Below are positions 1-6,666 of a stretch of 12,178 nucleotides of DNA, one piece after another. Each line of letters opens with the position of its first letter. Within the stretch, counting starts at the first letter, position 1. Origin of the DNA: Candidatus Microgenomates bacterium (lineage in GTDB: Bacteria; Patescibacteriota; Microgenomatia; 2-02-FULL-39-11); NCBI GenBank assembly GCA_022866885.1, contig JALHWS010000090.1, positions 1-12,178 on the forward strand, written 5' to 3'. A program made the translations under genes and the position numbers. A model generated the notes under the pieces. It was not told the origin of the DNA and searched no databases. It saw nothing but the letters and a program-made list of their open reading frames with translations.

Positions 1-429
1 AGAGACGATGTGGGTGACAGCTTAAAAACCGCTTTAAACACGGCGAGAAAATTGAAAAACGAAAAACATGCCAAAAAAGTAGTATTTGTCGTTACCCACG
101 CAGTCCATTCAAAAACAGCAAAAAGCGATCTGGAGCAAGTCATTGCCGAAGGATTGGTTGACGCGGTTTACATCTCAGACAGCAGACCATTATCTTGGGA
201 AAAAGAAAATAGAAGTATCCATATTGTGAAAGTTGGAGAAACAATAGGTCGGATTTCAGCCTCGCTTCTTGAAAAAGGAAGAAAAGGAACGGAAAAACTT
301 TATGGTCAGCATCTGTTTCATCCAAAACATCATGAAGCAATGTTGAAAGAAGTGGTTGAAAGAAGAACAAGAGCTGAAGAAAAAAAGAAGCGACAAATAC
401 CGCATCATAAAGTCTTATTTTTCGGTTAA
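1..429 (+). CDS. Ribose-phosphate pyrophosphokinase-like protein, C-terminal part (5' truncated by window edge)
   Basis: The frame is open from base 1, so the gene starts upstream of the window; the GTG at 10 is internal. The visible 142 residues start with RDDVGDS, which aligns with the PRPP-binding loop of ribose-phosphate pyrophosphokinases (DD-x-x-D-T-A/G-G-T). Then come the family's beta strand and helix: KKVVFVVTHAVHS (family: xxATHxxxS), a segment like 'ERI..SGLDEVVVTDT' (LEQVIAEGLVDAVYISDS) and a final helix like 'LLAEAI' (IGRISASLLEKG). The Asp pair of the loop is kept, but the T-A/G-G triplet reads S-L-K, so ribose-5-phosphate/PRPP binding may be altered. About 45 residues follow the usual family end; this tail is rich in Lys, Arg, Glu and His and ends HHKVLFFG. 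The gene converges on the oxidoreductase beta gene with a 33-bp gap. Family fold is fairly sure; enzyme activity is uncertain. Confidence 0.65.
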   Translation, partial: RDDVGDSLKTALNTARKLKNEKHAKKVVFVVTHAVHSKTAKSDLEQVIAEGLVDAVYISDSRPLSWEKENRSIHIVKVGETIGRISASLLEKGRKGTEKLYGQHLFHPKHHEAMLKEVVERRTRAEEKKKRQIPHHKVLFFG

Positions 430-462
430 CATGACATTACCCAAAAGAAATCCATTTTAAAC

Positions 463-1308
463 TTAGACAAATTCTTCTATATATTTTTCCAAGTCGGCAG
501 TCAAATCCGCTTCGGCTAAAACGCCTTTTTGAAGCTGGGGAAGATTATCGGTGTAAGTCGGCTTTTCAACCTGATAAACAATCCCTATTGGCAGTTTCTC
601 TTCCGTTTCCAGCGCTTTTTCCATCGCTTTTTGAAAATTTCCCGGGTCATGGTTTTCTCCATCCAGCTTATAGACACGCTGGCGGTACCAATCATAGGTC
701 GTCAACGGATTAAAGGTAACACACGGTTGGAAGATATTGACAAGAGAAAAACCCTCATGTCTGATGGCTGCTTCGATAAGCCCGGTCAGATGACTGACTT
801 CTCCGGCAAATCCCTGAGCAATATAGGTTGCCCCTTGGGTCAAAGCAAGAGCAATCGGATTAAGGGGCACTTCGATGATACCGGCAGGTGTTGATTTGGA
901 TTTGAAACCTTTAAGAGCTGTTGGTGCGACTTGGCCGGTTGTCAAACCGTAAACACGGTTGTCATGGACAATGACGGTGATATCATGGTTGCCGCGGGCG
1001 GCATGGATCAGATGATTGCCGCCTTCACCGTAACAATCGCCGTCACCGGCAATGACTACAACTGATAATTTATGATTGGCGATTTTTATCCCGACGGCCG
1101 TCGGGACCGACCGGCCATGCAGGGAATGAAAATTATTGGCGGTGAAAAAATCATTCATGTTGCCCGAGCAGCCGACTCCGTAGACAACCGCCAGGTTAAC
1201 GGGTGGAATTTTTTGGTTTTGGCAGGCGTTTTTTAAAGCGCCCCAGATGCCGAAATTGCCGCATCCCGGACACCAGGTCGGAAAATAGCCTGAAAAATTA
1301 TTGTTCAT
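463..1308 (-). CDS. korB: 2-oxoacid:ferredoxin oxidoreductase, beta subunit
   Basis: This is the thiamine-diphosphate and [4Fe-4S] subunit of a CoA-dependent 2-oxoacid:ferredoxin oxidoreductase, which oxidatively decarboxylates pyruvate, 2-oxoglutarate or related acids and reduces ferredoxin. The 281 residues have the cluster cysteines C13 and C16 (CPGCG), C47 (GVGCSG) and C196 (FQPC), the spacing of the two-subunit Sulfolobus-type enzymes. The TPP/Mg motif is GDGD at 88-91, followed by HDNRVYGLTTGQ at 115-126. It is slightly shorter than the ~300-residue archaeal subunits. Its ATG overlaps the alpha stop by four bases (ATGA), so the two are translationally coupled. It is the last gene of the suf train; no hairpin-plus-U terminator is visible in the 33 bp before the convergent gene. 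The substrate cannot be read from the sequence, so korB is a working symbol and porB is possible. Confidence 0.9.
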   Translation of the reverse strand: MNNNFSGYFPTWCPGCGNFGIWGALKNACQNQKIPPVNLAVVYGVGCSGNMNDFFTANNFHSLHGRSVPTAVGIKIANHKLSVVVIAGDGDCYGEGGNHLIHAARGNHDITVIVHDNRVYGLTTGQVAPTALKGFKSKSTPAGIIEVPLNPIALALTQGATYIAQGFAGEVSHLTGLIEAAIRHEGFSLVNIFQPCVTFNPLTTYDWYRQRVYKLDGENHDPGNFQKAMEKALETEEKLPIGIVYQVEKPTYTDNLPQLQKGVLAEADLTADLEKYIEEFV

Positions 1309-3041
1309 AAAGTCTCTTTTATTTTTTCCAATATTTCCTCGGGATAAAAGGGTCTTCCCGAATATTTCAATAATCTATCATCAATTCCTATCCCGGTAAC
1401 CATTTTTAAAAGTTGTCCCAACTGTCCGGTTGAATTATTTTCAACCAATAATGTTTTTCGGCAATCTTTAAGTATTTTCGTAACCGGTTCGGAAGGCATT
1501 GGCCAAAGATAGGTAAAATGCAATAAATTAAATTTGTCTTCATTTCCCTGCATTGCCTGTAAAATCGGCCCCTTCATCGATCCCCAGGCAATAATCGTCA
1601 ACGCTGCCTCTTTCTTCCCGTAAAGAACCGGTAGTTTAGCGTTTTTAGCCAAAAAAGTGGCGGTTTTCCTGTTTCTTTTATCCACTTGTTTAGTCCGCTC
1701 ATTTTCCTCTTCGGTCGTATGTCCGTCTTCCAGATGCTCGTAGGAATTAACCTGATGAAGAACATTTTTCATCCCCGGCAGGGCTCTCGGTGAAATTCCG
1801 TCATCAGTTATTTGATATCGTTTATAGTTGGTAATATTCTGCAAATCCTTATCTGATAATAACTTTCCTCTGTTAATTTTTAATTCTAAATTCTTAATTC
1901 TAAATTCCTCAACACTTTGGTGTCCTTCCTGCAGATATTTATCAACCAGGATAAATACCGGCGTTTGGTAAATGTCCGCCAGATTGAACGCCTCCAAAGT
2001 CAACCGGTAGGTCTCCTCCATATCTCCCGGAGCCAGGAGGATTTTGGGGAATTCGCCGTGACCCGAGTGGAGGATAAAAAGCAAATCTCCCTGCTCGGTC
2101 CACGTCGGCATCCCGGTAGCTGGCCCCGGCCGCTGACCCATAGCTATCACAACCGGCATTTCCGTGATCCCCGCCAAAGAAACCGCCTCCACCATGAGGG
2201 CATATCCGCCGCCTGAAGTCCCGGTCATTGACCGTACACCCGCCCATGAAGCGCCTAAAGCCATATTGATGACGGATATTTCATCTTCGGCGTGTTTAAC
2301 CACCATCTGACTTTTTTCACTTTTTGCCGCCAGGTAATGGAGAATAGTAGAAGAAGGCGTCATCGGATAGGCACAGTAAAACTTGCAACCGGCAGCAATT
2401 GCACCCAGTCCGATCATTTCATTGCCGGAGATAAAAAGTCTTTTTTCAATTGATGCTTTTTTGGACAACTTGGTTTTGTATCCTGCCGGGAAATTCTTTT
2501 GCACATACTCAAAACCAAACCGCGCGGCTTGGATATTTTTGTCAATAATTTCTTTGTTTTTTCGAGCAAAAGTTTCGGTAATCAACTGGTTCAATATTTC
2601 CAAATCTGCTCCCACCAAATGCATCAGCACTCCTAAGGCAATGTTATTGAGCATGACCGGACTTAAGGAATTATCTTTGAGAATTTTTGCAAAAGGCACA
2701 TGAAGTAAAGTAATATTACCGGCCGGTTTTTCCAATTTTTTGGGATCGACTTTATCCTGATCGATAACCGCCAAACCGCCGTCTTTTAACTCGCTTGAAT
2801 GCAAACGGTAAGTTCCCTCGTTAAGACAAATTAAGATATCCGTCTTTTTTTCCTGGGAAAAAACTTTTCCGTCCGCGATCCTGACGCTGACTACGTTGTG
2901 TCCGCCTCTTATCAGTGAAGGGTATTCGGGATATTCAAAAGCTTCATATCCGCTTCTGGCGGCAATTTTCCCCAAAAAAAGACCGGTCGTCATAATGCCG
3001 AAACCGGCCGCTCCGCCAATTTTGATGGTTAAATCAGTCAT
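1305..3041 (-). CDS. korA: 2-oxoacid:ferredoxin oxidoreductase, fused gamma-alpha subunit
   Basis: The 578 residues join the gamma domain (about 1-190; starts IGGAAGFGIMTTG, with the YPEYPSLIRGGHN segment at 38-49) to the alpha pyrimidine-binding domain (about 203-390) and a C-terminal transketolase-like domain (about 475-578). Y225-S231 reads YPMTPSS, matching the YPITPSS motif of Sulfolobus-type two-subunit enzymes; QRPGPATGMPTWTEQGDL (303-320) is also typical. Such enzymes accept several 2-oxoacids, so substrate is open. Residues 379-390 (FRIKNLELKINR) are encoded by a tandem A/T-rich 14-bp repeat just before the conserved RGKLL. A two-hairpin palindrome ends 8 bp upstream of the ATG, and no Shine-Dalgarno sequence is visible. 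A ferredoxin gene precedes it on the same strand and is a plausible electron acceptor. Family assignment is sure; KorA versus PorA naming is not. Confidence 0.9.
   Translation of the reverse strand: MTDLTIKIGGAAGFGIMTTGLFLGKIAARSGYEAFEYPEYPSLIRGGHNVVSVRIADGKVFSQEKKTDILICLNEGTYRLHSSELKDGGLAVIDQDKVDPKKLEKPAGNITLLHVPFAKILKDNSLSPVMLNNIALGVLMHLVGADLEILNQLITETFARKNKEIIDKNIQAARFGFEYVQKNFPAGYKTKLSKKASIEKRLFISGNEMIGLGAIAAGCKFYCAYPMTPSSTILHYLAAKSEKSQMVVKHAEDEISVINMALGASWAGVRSMTGTSGGGYALMVEAVSLAGITEMPVVIAMGQRPGPATGMPTWTEQGDLLFILHSGHGEFPKILLAPGDMEETYRLTLEAFNLADIYQTPVFILVDKYLQEGHQSVEEFRIKNLELKINRGKLLSDKDLQNITNYKRYQITDDGISPRALPGMKNVLHQVNSYEHLEDGHTTEEENERTKQVDKRNRKTATFLAKNAKLPVLYGKKEAALTIIAWGSMKGPILQAMQGNEDKFNLLHFTYLWPMPSEPVTKILKDCRKTLLVENNSTGQLGQLLKMVTGIGIDDRLLKYSGRPFYPEEILEKIKETL
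1873..1907. repeat. A/T-rich tandem 14-bp repeat inside korA
   Basis: TTAATTCTAAATTC occurs twice in perfect tandem at 1880-1893 and 1894-1907, preceded by a partial copy (TTAATTTT, 1873-1880). On the coding strand it gives FRIKNLELKINR. It is a diverged relative of the heptamer-based tracts in sufC and in the HAD-NUDIX gene (same 14-bp period). Confidence 0.75.
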
Positions 3042-3049
3042 ATTTCTAC

Positions 3050-3112
3050 TGTCATTCCCGCGAAAGCGGGAATCTATATCTATATGGATCCCGGATCAAG
3101 TCCGGGATGACA
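3050..3112. repeat. Two-hairpin palindromic element with TGTCAT/ATGACA ends (fdx-korA gap)
   Basis: A 63-bp element fills most of the 86-bp gap. It begins TGTCAT (3050-3055) and ends ATGACA (3107-3112). Inside are two perfect 8-bp stems: ATTCCCGC/GCGGGAAT (3054-3061 with 3066-3073, GAAA loop) and ATCCCGGA/TCCGGGAT (3088-3095 with 3101-3108). It has no U-run, so it is not an evident terminator; within the operon transcript it could act as an mRNA-stability or processing structure. It resembles dispersed REP-like repeats. Confidence 0.8.
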
Positions 3113-3127
3113 AATATATAAATCTTG

Positions 3128-3394
3128 TCACGGATAGATTTGTTTACCTGTCTCATCGTTTATGATGATGGCGGCTACCGGACAGGCTTTCGCAGAATCA
3201 ATAATGGTTTCGGGAGATTCCTGGTCAGCCGTGTCCAGAAAAACCGCTTTTGCTTCACTGTCTAAAACATAAGCTTTGGGAGCCACTGCGATACAGGAAG
3301 CCGCCCCTATGCATAAATTTCTGTCTACCGTCACCGTCAGCTTTCCGATTTTCCGCGGTCCTGAAGGATTTTGACTGTTGGTTGCCGTATTCAT
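3128..3394 (-). CDS. Small ferredoxin, probable three-Cys single-cluster type
   Basis: An 88-residue soluble electron carrier. The start is ATG at 3394: GGAG lies 6 to 9 bases upstream (3400-3403), and any longer reading would run into the scaffold gene. After a polar 17-residue leader comes VDRNLCIGAASC and later a distal CP. Cluster positions are C28, C34 and C71; position 31, where four-Cys single-cluster ferredoxins have the second Cys, is Ala. This CxGAxxC...CP layout is the one seen in [3Fe-4S] ferredoxins that serve actinobacterial P450s; position 38 is also Ala, so there is no second cluster. The gene sits between the scaffold (40-bp gap) and the oxidoreductase subunits, suggesting that it receives a cluster from SUF and electrons from KorAB. 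Both roles are inferred. Family is secure; cluster type is predicted from cysteine pattern only. Confidence 0.85.
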   Translation of the reverse strand: MNTATNSQNPSGPRKIGKLTVTVDRNLCIGAASCIAVAPKAYVLDSEAKAVFLDTADQESPETIIDSAKACPVAAIIINDETGKQIYP

Positions 3395-3434
3395 GTAATT
3401 CTCCTTATCTAAATAATAAATTGATAATAATTTT

Positions 3435-3845
3435 TTATACCTTATTTTCCTTCTCTTTGGCAAGAGCCGCTGTCTTTTGCAAAACTTCCAAAGGAAGGAT
3501 GGCACACTTCAACCGACTCGGCGAAAGGGAAACCCCAAGCATTTTCAAAATATCTTTAGTTGTTAAATTTTGTATTTTCTCAATAGTTTTTCCTTTGACT
3601 TTTTCCGTCAGCATTGAAGCCGAAGCTATGGAAATCGCGCACCCCTGACCGGAGAAACGAATATCATCAATGATAAATTTTGATCCGCCAGCCGGCGGAT
3701 GAATTCTAAATTGAATTTGCATTTCGATTTCATCACCACAGGCGGAATTATACAGTTTTAAAGAAGCTGAAGGATTTTGGAGTTTGCCGAAATTTCTCGG
3801 GTTTTTATAGTGGTCCAGGATATTTTCGCGGTAGAGATTGTCCAT
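3435..3845 (-). CDS. sufU: Fe-S cluster scaffold / sulfur acceptor, SufU/IscU family
   Basis: A 136-residue U-type protein that accepts persulfide sulfur from the desulfurase and helps build clusters. It starts with the family sequence LYRENILDHYKNPRNFG (4-20). The three ligand cysteines are C36 (ACGDE, with D38), C69 (GQGCAIS) and C114 (RLKCAILPLE). The C69-C114 spacing of 45 is IscU-like: the 18-21 residue insert of Bacillus-type SufU is missing. Yet Lys precedes the last Cys, as in SufU, and the HscA-binding LPPVK motif of IscU is absent, so the gene is a mosaic of the two types. C36-C69 spacing is 33, about 7 more than in E. coli IscU, because HPPAGGS (49-55) is encoded by a palindromic insert. 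No hscA or hscB is nearby, and the suf neighbours favour the SufU name. Confidence 0.88.
   Translation of the reverse strand: MDNLYRENILDHYKNPRNFGKLQNPSASLKLYNSACGDEIEMQIQFRIHPPAGGSKFIIDDIRFSGQGCAISIASASMLTEKVKGKTIEKIQNLTTKDILKMLGVSLSPSRLKCAILPLEVLQKTAALAKEKENKV
3683..3700. repeat. 18-bp palindrome inserted in frame within sufU
   Basis: ATCCGCC (3683-3689), loop AGCC, GGCGGAT (3694-3700) is a perfect 7-bp GC-rich inverted repeat inside coding sequence. It codes for the HPPAGGS loop and coincides with the extra ~7 residues between the first two ligand cysteines. An A/T-rich stretch similar to the other in-gene repeats (GAATTCTAAATTGAATTT, 3701-3718) lies directly beside it. Confidence 0.75.
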
Positions 3846-3854
3846 TTATTAGAC

Positions 3855-3955
3855 TGTCATCCTGAACCGACACTTTTCCGTGTCATCCTGAACTTGTTTC
3901 AGGATCTATCAGGATTTAGCTGCGGCTCAAGATGCTGAAATAAATTCAGCATGAC
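3855..3955. repeat. Two-hairpin palindromic element with TGTCAT/ATGAC ends (sufS-sufU gap)
   Basis: The 112-bp gap is nearly filled by this repeat. TGTCATCCTGAAC occurs twice (3855-3867 and 3881-3893), suggesting a partial duplicate next to a full copy at 3881-3955. The full copy has two perfect 8-bp stems: ATCCTGAA/TTCAGGAT (3885-3892 with 3898-3905) and ATGCTGAA/TTCAGCAT (3932-3939 with 3945-3952), and it ends ATGAC. The layout matches the element at 3050-3112 although the stem sequences differ. Confidence 0.78.
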
Positions 3956-3957
3956 GA

Positions 3958-5184
3958 CTATATTTTAAACGTTTTTATTGCTTTTTTTATTCCTTCTATT
4001 AACTGATCAACATCCTCTTCCGTGTTGTAAATGTAAAAACTGGCGCGGCAGGTAGCCGGCAGTTTCAGTTTTTGATGAAGCGGCATGGCGCAGTGGAAAC
4101 CGCTTCTGATGGCAATCCCTTCCCGGTCTAAAATCTGGGCGACATCATGCGGATGGATATCCCGGATGCTGAAACTGATGACACCGGTCCTTTTTTCGGC
4201 AGTTTTTGGCCCGTAAACAGTCACTTCGGGCATAGCCAATAATTTTTTCAAAGCGTATTCTGTAAGCTTTTTTTCGTGAAGAAAAATATTTGACAAACCC
4301 AGGTTTTCCAAATAATCAATTGCCGCCCCGAACGCGACCGCATCGGCAATATTGGGCGTACCGGCTTCAAATTTATAAGGTAGTCCATTCCACAAAGAAT
4401 GATCAAGATAAACTTCTCTGATCATATCTCCCCCACCCAAAAAAGGCGGCATGGCTTCCAGTAATTTCTCTTTGCCGTACAAAAAACCGATACCGGTGGG
4501 CCCCAGCATTTTGTGTCCTGAGGCGGCCAAAAAATCACAATTGATTTTTTGTACATCAATCGGCATCCTTGGAAGGCTTTGAGCGGCATCAATCATAAAC
4601 AGCGCGCCTGCTTTGTGAGCCATTTCACCAATTTTTTCAACTGGATTAACCGTCCCGAGGACATTTGAGATATGGACAACGGAAACCATTTTCGTCCGCT
4701 GTGTTAGCAGTTTGCCGTAAACTTTAAGATCCAGCAGGCCTTCATTGGTTACCGGAATAAACTTCAGCTTTATCCCCAATTCTGCAACCAAAAATTGCCA
4801 CGGCACCAAGTTACTATGATGTTCGCTTTCGGACAATATCACTTCGTCATGCCTTTGTAGAAATTTCCTTCCCCAAGAGTAAACTACTAAATTAATTGCT
4901 TCTGTACAGTTGCGAACAAAGATAATTTCTCGCGGTGTGGCAGCGTGGATAAAACCGGCAATTTTTCCGCGGGCTTCTTCATGCATTTTAGTCGCTTCTT
5001 CAGCCAAAGTATGGATCCCCCGGTGAATATTGGCGTTGTGTTTGGAGTAGAAATCAACCAGCGCTTTTATGACCTGTTTCGGCTTTTGGGTTGTGGCCGC
5101 GTTATCCAGATAGACAAGTCGTAGCCCATGGATTTTCCGCTTCAGAATCGGAAAATCTTTTTGGATTTTTATGGTATCAAACAT
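3958..5184 (-). CDS. sufS: Cysteine desulfurase, group II (SufS)
   Basis: PLP-dependent enzyme that takes sulfur from L-cysteine as a protein persulfide and passes it to the scaffold. The 408 residues match SufS length. YLDNAATTQKP (25-35) opens the family pattern; D199 in DAAQS contacts the PLP ring nitrogen; H224-K225 in ASGHKMLGPTGIG carries the Schiff-base lysine; C365 in RSGFHCAMP is the persulfide cysteine, in the short-loop group II context. AGTPNIA (275-281) is also conserved. All catalytic residues are present. The gene lies downstream of sufB after a 96-bp gap that holds a palindromic repeat, and upstream of sufU, its usual partner in SufE-lacking systems. No Shine-Dalgarno is visible before the ATG (AATAAATT precedes it). 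Identification is secure. Confidence 0.95.
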   Translation of the reverse strand: MFDTIKIQKDFPILKRKIHGLRLVYLDNAATTQKPKQVIKALVDFYSKHNANIHRGIHTLAEEATKMHEEARGKIAGFIHAATPREIIFVRNCTEAINLVVYSWGRKFLQRHDEVILSESEHHSNLVPWQFLVAELGIKLKFIPVTNEGLLDLKVYGKLLTQRTKMVSVVHISNVLGTVNPVEKIGEMAHKAGALFMIDAAQSLPRMPIDVQKINCDFLAASGHKMLGPTGIGFLYGKEKLLEAMPPFLGGGDMIREVYLDHSLWNGLPYKFEAGTPNIADAVAFGAAIDYLENLGLSNIFLHEKKLTEYALKKLLAMPEVTVYGPKTAEKRTGVISFSIRDIHPHDVAQILDREGIAIRSGFHCAMPLHQKLKLPATCRASFYIYNTEEDVDQLIEGIKKAIKTFKI

Positions 5185-5208
5185 AATTTATTAACCAACT
5201 GAGTCTTT

Positions 5209-5273
5209 CCCCGTACAACTCTTACTTCGTCTCATGGTCTACGTCCATGCAGCCGAAGAGCGAGTATACGGGG
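5209..5273. repeat. Inverted-repeat element with CTCTTACTTC / CGAAGAGCGAG core (sufB-sufS gap)
   Basis: Ends are CCCCGTA (5209-5215) and TACGGGG (5267-5273). Inside lie CTCTTACTTCG (5219-5229) and CGAAGAGCGAG (5254-5264), with a central CATGG/CCATG hairpin (5233-5237 with 5245-5249). The two inner blocks also occur, on the opposite strand, in the element at 7863-7932, so both belong to one family. Confidence 0.72.
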
Positions 5274-5280
5274 CTACGGC

Positions 5281-6666
5281 TCAACCAATGGAACCTTGCA
5301 TCTCCATTTGGATTAATCTGTTTAACTCTACCGCATACTCAAGCGGCAGTTCCTTAACAATAGGTTCTATAAAACCGTTTACGATCAGCGCTTCCGCCTC
5401 GTTTCTTTCAATTCCCCGGCTATTTAGATAAAAAAGTTGTTCTTCGCTTATTTTTGAAACCGTCGCTTCGTGTTCCGCAATCACGTCCGAAAGCCTTATA
5501 TCCATAGTCGGATATGTTTCCGACTTTGACTCTTTCCCAATAATTAAGGTGTTGCATACTGTTTTTGTTCTGCTTCCAACGGCTTCGGGATACACCCTTA
5601 CTAATCCCCGAAAGACAGTTTTTCCGCCGTCAACACTGATGGACTTCGAAGTGATTTTCGAAGAGGTATTGGCTGCCAGATGGATTGCTTTTCCTCCGGC
5701 ATCCTGACATTGGCCGCGGCCGGCATAGGCAATTGACAGTATTTCGCCCTTGGCCCTTTTCCCTGTCAGATAAAGGCTGGGATACTTCATCGTCAGTTTG
5801 CTACCCAAATTCCCGTCAATCCACTCGCCAATTCCATCTTCTTTCACTTCCATTCTTTTGGTCACCAGATTATAAACATTTTTTGACCAATTTTGAATAG
5901 TAGTATAACGGACTCTGGCTCCTTTTTCCACGATTATCTCAACCACAGCCGCATGCAAAGAATCGGTTGAATAGATCGGAGCTGTACAACCTTCCACATA
6001 ATGGACAAAACTTCCTTCATCGGCAATGATCAAAGTCCTTTCAAACTGACCCAACTTTTGGGCGTTAATTCGGAAATACGCCTGAAGCGGCAGTTCCACC
6101 TTTATCCCTTTCGGAACATAGATAAATGATCCGCCGCTCCAAACAGCGCTATTTAAGGCGGCAAATTTATTGTCGGTTGAAGGAACAATTTTCCCGAAAT
6201 ATTTTTTGACGATCGCCGGGTATTCCCGAAGACCCGAGTCCATGTCAAGAAAAATGATGCCCTTTTTCGTTAAAGTTTTCTTTATGCTTTTGTAAACAAC
6301 CTCCGATTCATACTGGACGGAAACTCCTCCTAAGAATTTTCTCTCCGCCTCAGGGATGCCGATCTTCTCGTATGTCTCTTTTATCTCCTTCGGCAATTCA
6401 TCCCAACTGGCGGCTTTTTTTTCTATCGGTTTGAGATAATAATAAAGATCATCAAAGTCGATTTCTCCCAAGTTTTGACCCCAATACGGAAGCGGTTTCG
6501 AGTGGTAAATTTTTAAAGCGTCAAGGCGGAATTTGGTCATCCAATCCGGTTCCTGTTTTTGCCGGGAAATCTCTTTCACGATTTCGGGAGACAAGCCTTT
6601 TTTTGACTTGAAAATATATTTCTCCTGTTTATGAAAACCGTATTGATATTTTATTTTGTCTGCCAT
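5281..6666 (-). CDS. sufB: Fe-S assembly scaffold SufB
   Basis: Core beta-helix protein on which SUF assembles clusters, working with the SufC ATPase. The 461 residues are close to the usual length. C227 (YVEGCTAP) and C371 (TKTVCNTLIIG) match the E. coli cysteines 254 and 405 used in sulfur transfer and cluster building; SETYPTMDI (382-390), EHEATVSKISEEQLFYL (398-414) and SRGIERNEAEALIVNGF (416-432) are the C-terminal signature. The ATG at 6666 is preceded by a strong AAGGAAGGA and lies 16 bp inside the end of sufC, so the two are coupled. No sufD follows; the next gene is sufS. In systems without sufD, SufB probably pairs with itself in a SufB2C2 complex (inference). Identification is secure. 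Confidence 0.95.
   Translation of the reverse strand: MADKIKYQYGFHKQEKYIFKSKKGLSPEIVKEISRQKQEPDWMTKFRLDALKIYHSKPLPYWGQNLGEIDFDDLYYYLKPIEKKAASWDELPKEIKETYEKIGIPEAERKFLGGVSVQYESEVVYKSIKKTLTKKGIIFLDMDSGLREYPAIVKKYFGKIVPSTDNKFAALNSAVWSGGSFIYVPKGIKVELPLQAYFRINAQKLGQFERTLIIADEGSFVHYVEGCTAPIYSTDSLHAAVVEIIVEKGARVRYTTIQNWSKNVYNLVTKRMEVKEDGIGEWIDGNLGSKLTMKYPSLYLTGKRAKGEILSIAYAGRGQCQDAGGKAIHLAANTSSKITSKSISVDGGKTVFRGLVRVYPEAVGSRTKTVCNTLIIGKESKSETYPTMDIRLSDVIAEHEATVSKISEEQLFYLNSRGIERNEAEALIVNGFIEPIVKELPLEYAVELNRLIQMEMQGSIG

Noticed and set aside
430..462. Shared terminator between the two convergent genes at the left edge
   Set aside because: No stem followed by a T-run on either strand is visible in the 33-bp gap.
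1942..2247. Gly/Arg-rich reading frame on the minus strand inside korA
   Set aside because: It is an out-of-frame reading of a well-conserved korA region, with composition typical of a frame shadow.
3395..3505. Longer N-terminus for the ferredoxin (start at 3505)
   Set aside because: The extra 37 residues overlap the end of sufU, are Arg/Lys/Tyr-rich with no ferredoxin similarity, and the internal ATG at 3394 has a proper GGAG.
5234..5431. Plus-strand 65-residue frame at the sufB end
   Set aside because: Starts inside the inverted-repeat element and runs antisense to conserved sufB sequence.
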